From the NCBI RefSeq assembly GCF_028769735.1, contig NC_088170.1, positions 65,201,085-65,265,084 of the forward strand: a stretch of 64,000 nucleotides of DNA, read 5' to 3'. Under the pieces are notes generated by a model, which ran no database searches, had not been told where the DNA came from, and saw nothing but the letters and a program-made list of their open reading frames with translations. A program made the translations under genes and the position numbers. Below are positions 62,640 to 64,000 of the stretch, in pieces; position 1 is the stretch's first letter; the number at the start of each line of letters is the position of its first letter. This DNA is from Zonotrichia leucophrys gambelii. Lineage: Eukaryota; Chordata; Aves; Passeriformes; Passerellidae.

Positions 62640-63727
62640 AATTTGAATAAGGTCATAGATTGTTTGTGGGATTTTGATTTGAATTGATTTTCTTCCTTTT
62701 ATGATGATGGCAGCACTCCTAAATTAGCCAGCAGTGCTGAAGCCTCAGTGTACACATTTTAGCACTGGGGGATAAATGCACTAATGGTGGGAGAGAATGT
62801 AACTCTCCCAAAATCAGTGCAGCTGAAAGTGGAGTATTTTAAATGAATTTATTCTATATATTTTGTGGCTTTTTAAATGCATGAGTGAGGCAGGGAGGAG
62901 TGACACCAAGAGCTTTCCTCCCTATAATATGTTGACAAAGAGGATAGACACAGTCCTGTCCATGCCAGACTTGAGAAAGCAAAGATTTTTACCATTCCTA
63001 GGTAGTCCTAGAGATGGACCATGTGGACACAGCTTGGGATGGACCATGGAGCCAAGATCCTTCTGCCAGACAGTAATGGGACTCACTGAGTCTCTAAGAG
63101 CAGCACAGGGTGGAAATTTGGCTTAAAATTTCCCTGTCAAAGCTTTTCCAGCCTGCTTGCTTCCAAGATGTCTTGGTTAAAGCATAAGCATTTCTCTCAG
63201 TCTGAGTCAAGGCTGCAGCAGGAGCTCAGAGCACTCAGCTGATGGATTCCACAGGACCAGGGGCTGTGTGGTAGCCCAAATGAACTCACCCACAGGGGCC
63301 CTGCACCTCAGAAGTTCATCTTTCTCATGGCAAGATCTTGGCTGTGGTCCTTTGGAACTTTTAGGTCCTTTGGTTTGATACCAAGGCCCTGAAGAGCACA
63401 ACATCCTTGCTGTTCAGTGTCTCAGTTCTTCCTCAGGAGGGATGAAGACTTTGATACCCTTTTTGTTGTCAGGGCTTCACAGGGATTTAGCTGATGGGCC
63501 TTTTACTGGGAGTAGGGGTTACAAACACCCTAAAGAGTGTGGGTAACTCCAGATCTCTAGGTCTCAGACAGAACAGGTCAGAAGTGAAATCAGCATTTTC
63601 CAGTCCAGCACTACCCCATGCTGCCTCATCACCAACTTCTTCAGCAAACAGGGACTTTCAGAGTTTCCACACAGGCCTCAGAACCATCTTTGTGTTGGGT
63701 CCCTGCCCAGCCCTGAATCATCCTCAC

Positions 63728-64000
63728 TGTCATAAGCCAGGACATTCCTCTGGCTGCCCTGGGTGATTCAAGACCCTGGCAGGGGGCTCAGAGACCTTGG
63801 CACAGAGTCAAAAACACCTGTGCCTTCGATTTTAGCCCATGGAAACAATTACCAACTTTGTGTGAGGAGTTACAAGCCACAAGAGTTTGAGTAGAATGAT
63901 AATGAATTTTTCACAGGGTGAAAAAGGTAGAATTTTGGGGTTTTAAAATGGGGGTTCAAGAGGCAAGATGGAGGAATCTGGGCATGTCCCGTCCTCCTCC
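63728..64000 (+). mobile_element. Endogenous retrovirus LTR, left part, cut by window end
   Basis: The sequence from TGTCATAAGCCAGGACATTC (63728) to the window end matches a passerine LTR type I recognise. Characteristic segments are CTGGCTGCCCTGGGTGATTC, TTTTAGCCCATGGAAACAA, GGAGTTACAAGCCACAAGAG and GAGGCAAGATGGAGGAATCT. At least 273 bp are present. The right end, polyadenylation signal and second target-site copy lie outside the window, so I cannot say whether it is a solo LTR or the edge of a longer provirus. The strand is taken from the TG start and is provisional. Confidence 0.7.

Larger units (their letters stand above)
50579..63727 (+). other. Inferred first intron or non-coding flank
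   Basis: If the exon ending at 50578 is real, this is the start of its first intron. No exon with acceptor, open frame and donor was recognised. It holds an ancient CR1-like remnant (51.5 kb), microsatellites (56.9 kb), a 47-bp tandem repeat (58.3 kb), poly-T tracts and AT-rich motif clusters (54.3-54.7 and 58.8-59.1 kb). Frames of 100-130 codons on either strand show no domain. Confidence 0.4.

Overview
The window reads as 64 kb of vertebrate nuclear DNA, most likely from a songbird (passerine). The main evidence is the repeat content. There are two 5'-truncated CR1 retroposon copies with the usual avian 3' tail. Three LTRs of types I recognise from passerine endogenous retroviruses are present, at 30313-30983, 46639-47023 and from 63728 to the window end. 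CpG is scarce almost everywhere. None of this was tested by a database search. There is no bacterial-style gene organisation and no CRISPR array, and I saw no convincing tRNA or rRNA gene. The many short open frames look like chance: none carries a domain I recognise, and several are translations of microsatellites.

Layout. Positions 1 to about 50.0 kb are AT-rich non-coding DNA with microsatellites, short tandem duplications, a few GC-richer but CpG-poor patches, the two younger CR1 copies (21.3-21.7 kb, plus strand; 33.7-34.2 kb, minus strand), possible ancient MIR-like SINE remnants (20.0, 35.3 and 40.4 kb) and two solo LTRs. A small CpG-enriched patch at 45.84-46.06 kb has a consensus MEF2 site and a full RFX X-box 83 bp apart, so it may be a distal regulatory element or minor promoter.

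The only gene-like landmark is a CpG island at 50.09-50.67 kb, with about 45 CpGs by hand count. Inside it, an ATG in strong Kozak context at 50546 opens an 11-codon frame that runs into a good splice donor after 50578. I read this as the promoter and first coding exon of a plus-strand gene whose first intron fills the rest of the window (50.58-64.0 kb). I could not identify the gene, and the exon is inferred from sequence signals only. A 13-codon upstream ORF overlaps its start codon in another frame.

Taken together, the region looks like the 5' end of one gene with a long first intron and a large, gene-poor, possibly regulatory upstream flank. I found no clear case of a new biological system. 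The best leads are the CpG-island exon with its overlapping upstream ORF, the MEF2/X-box element, and a few motif clusters worth a conservation check.
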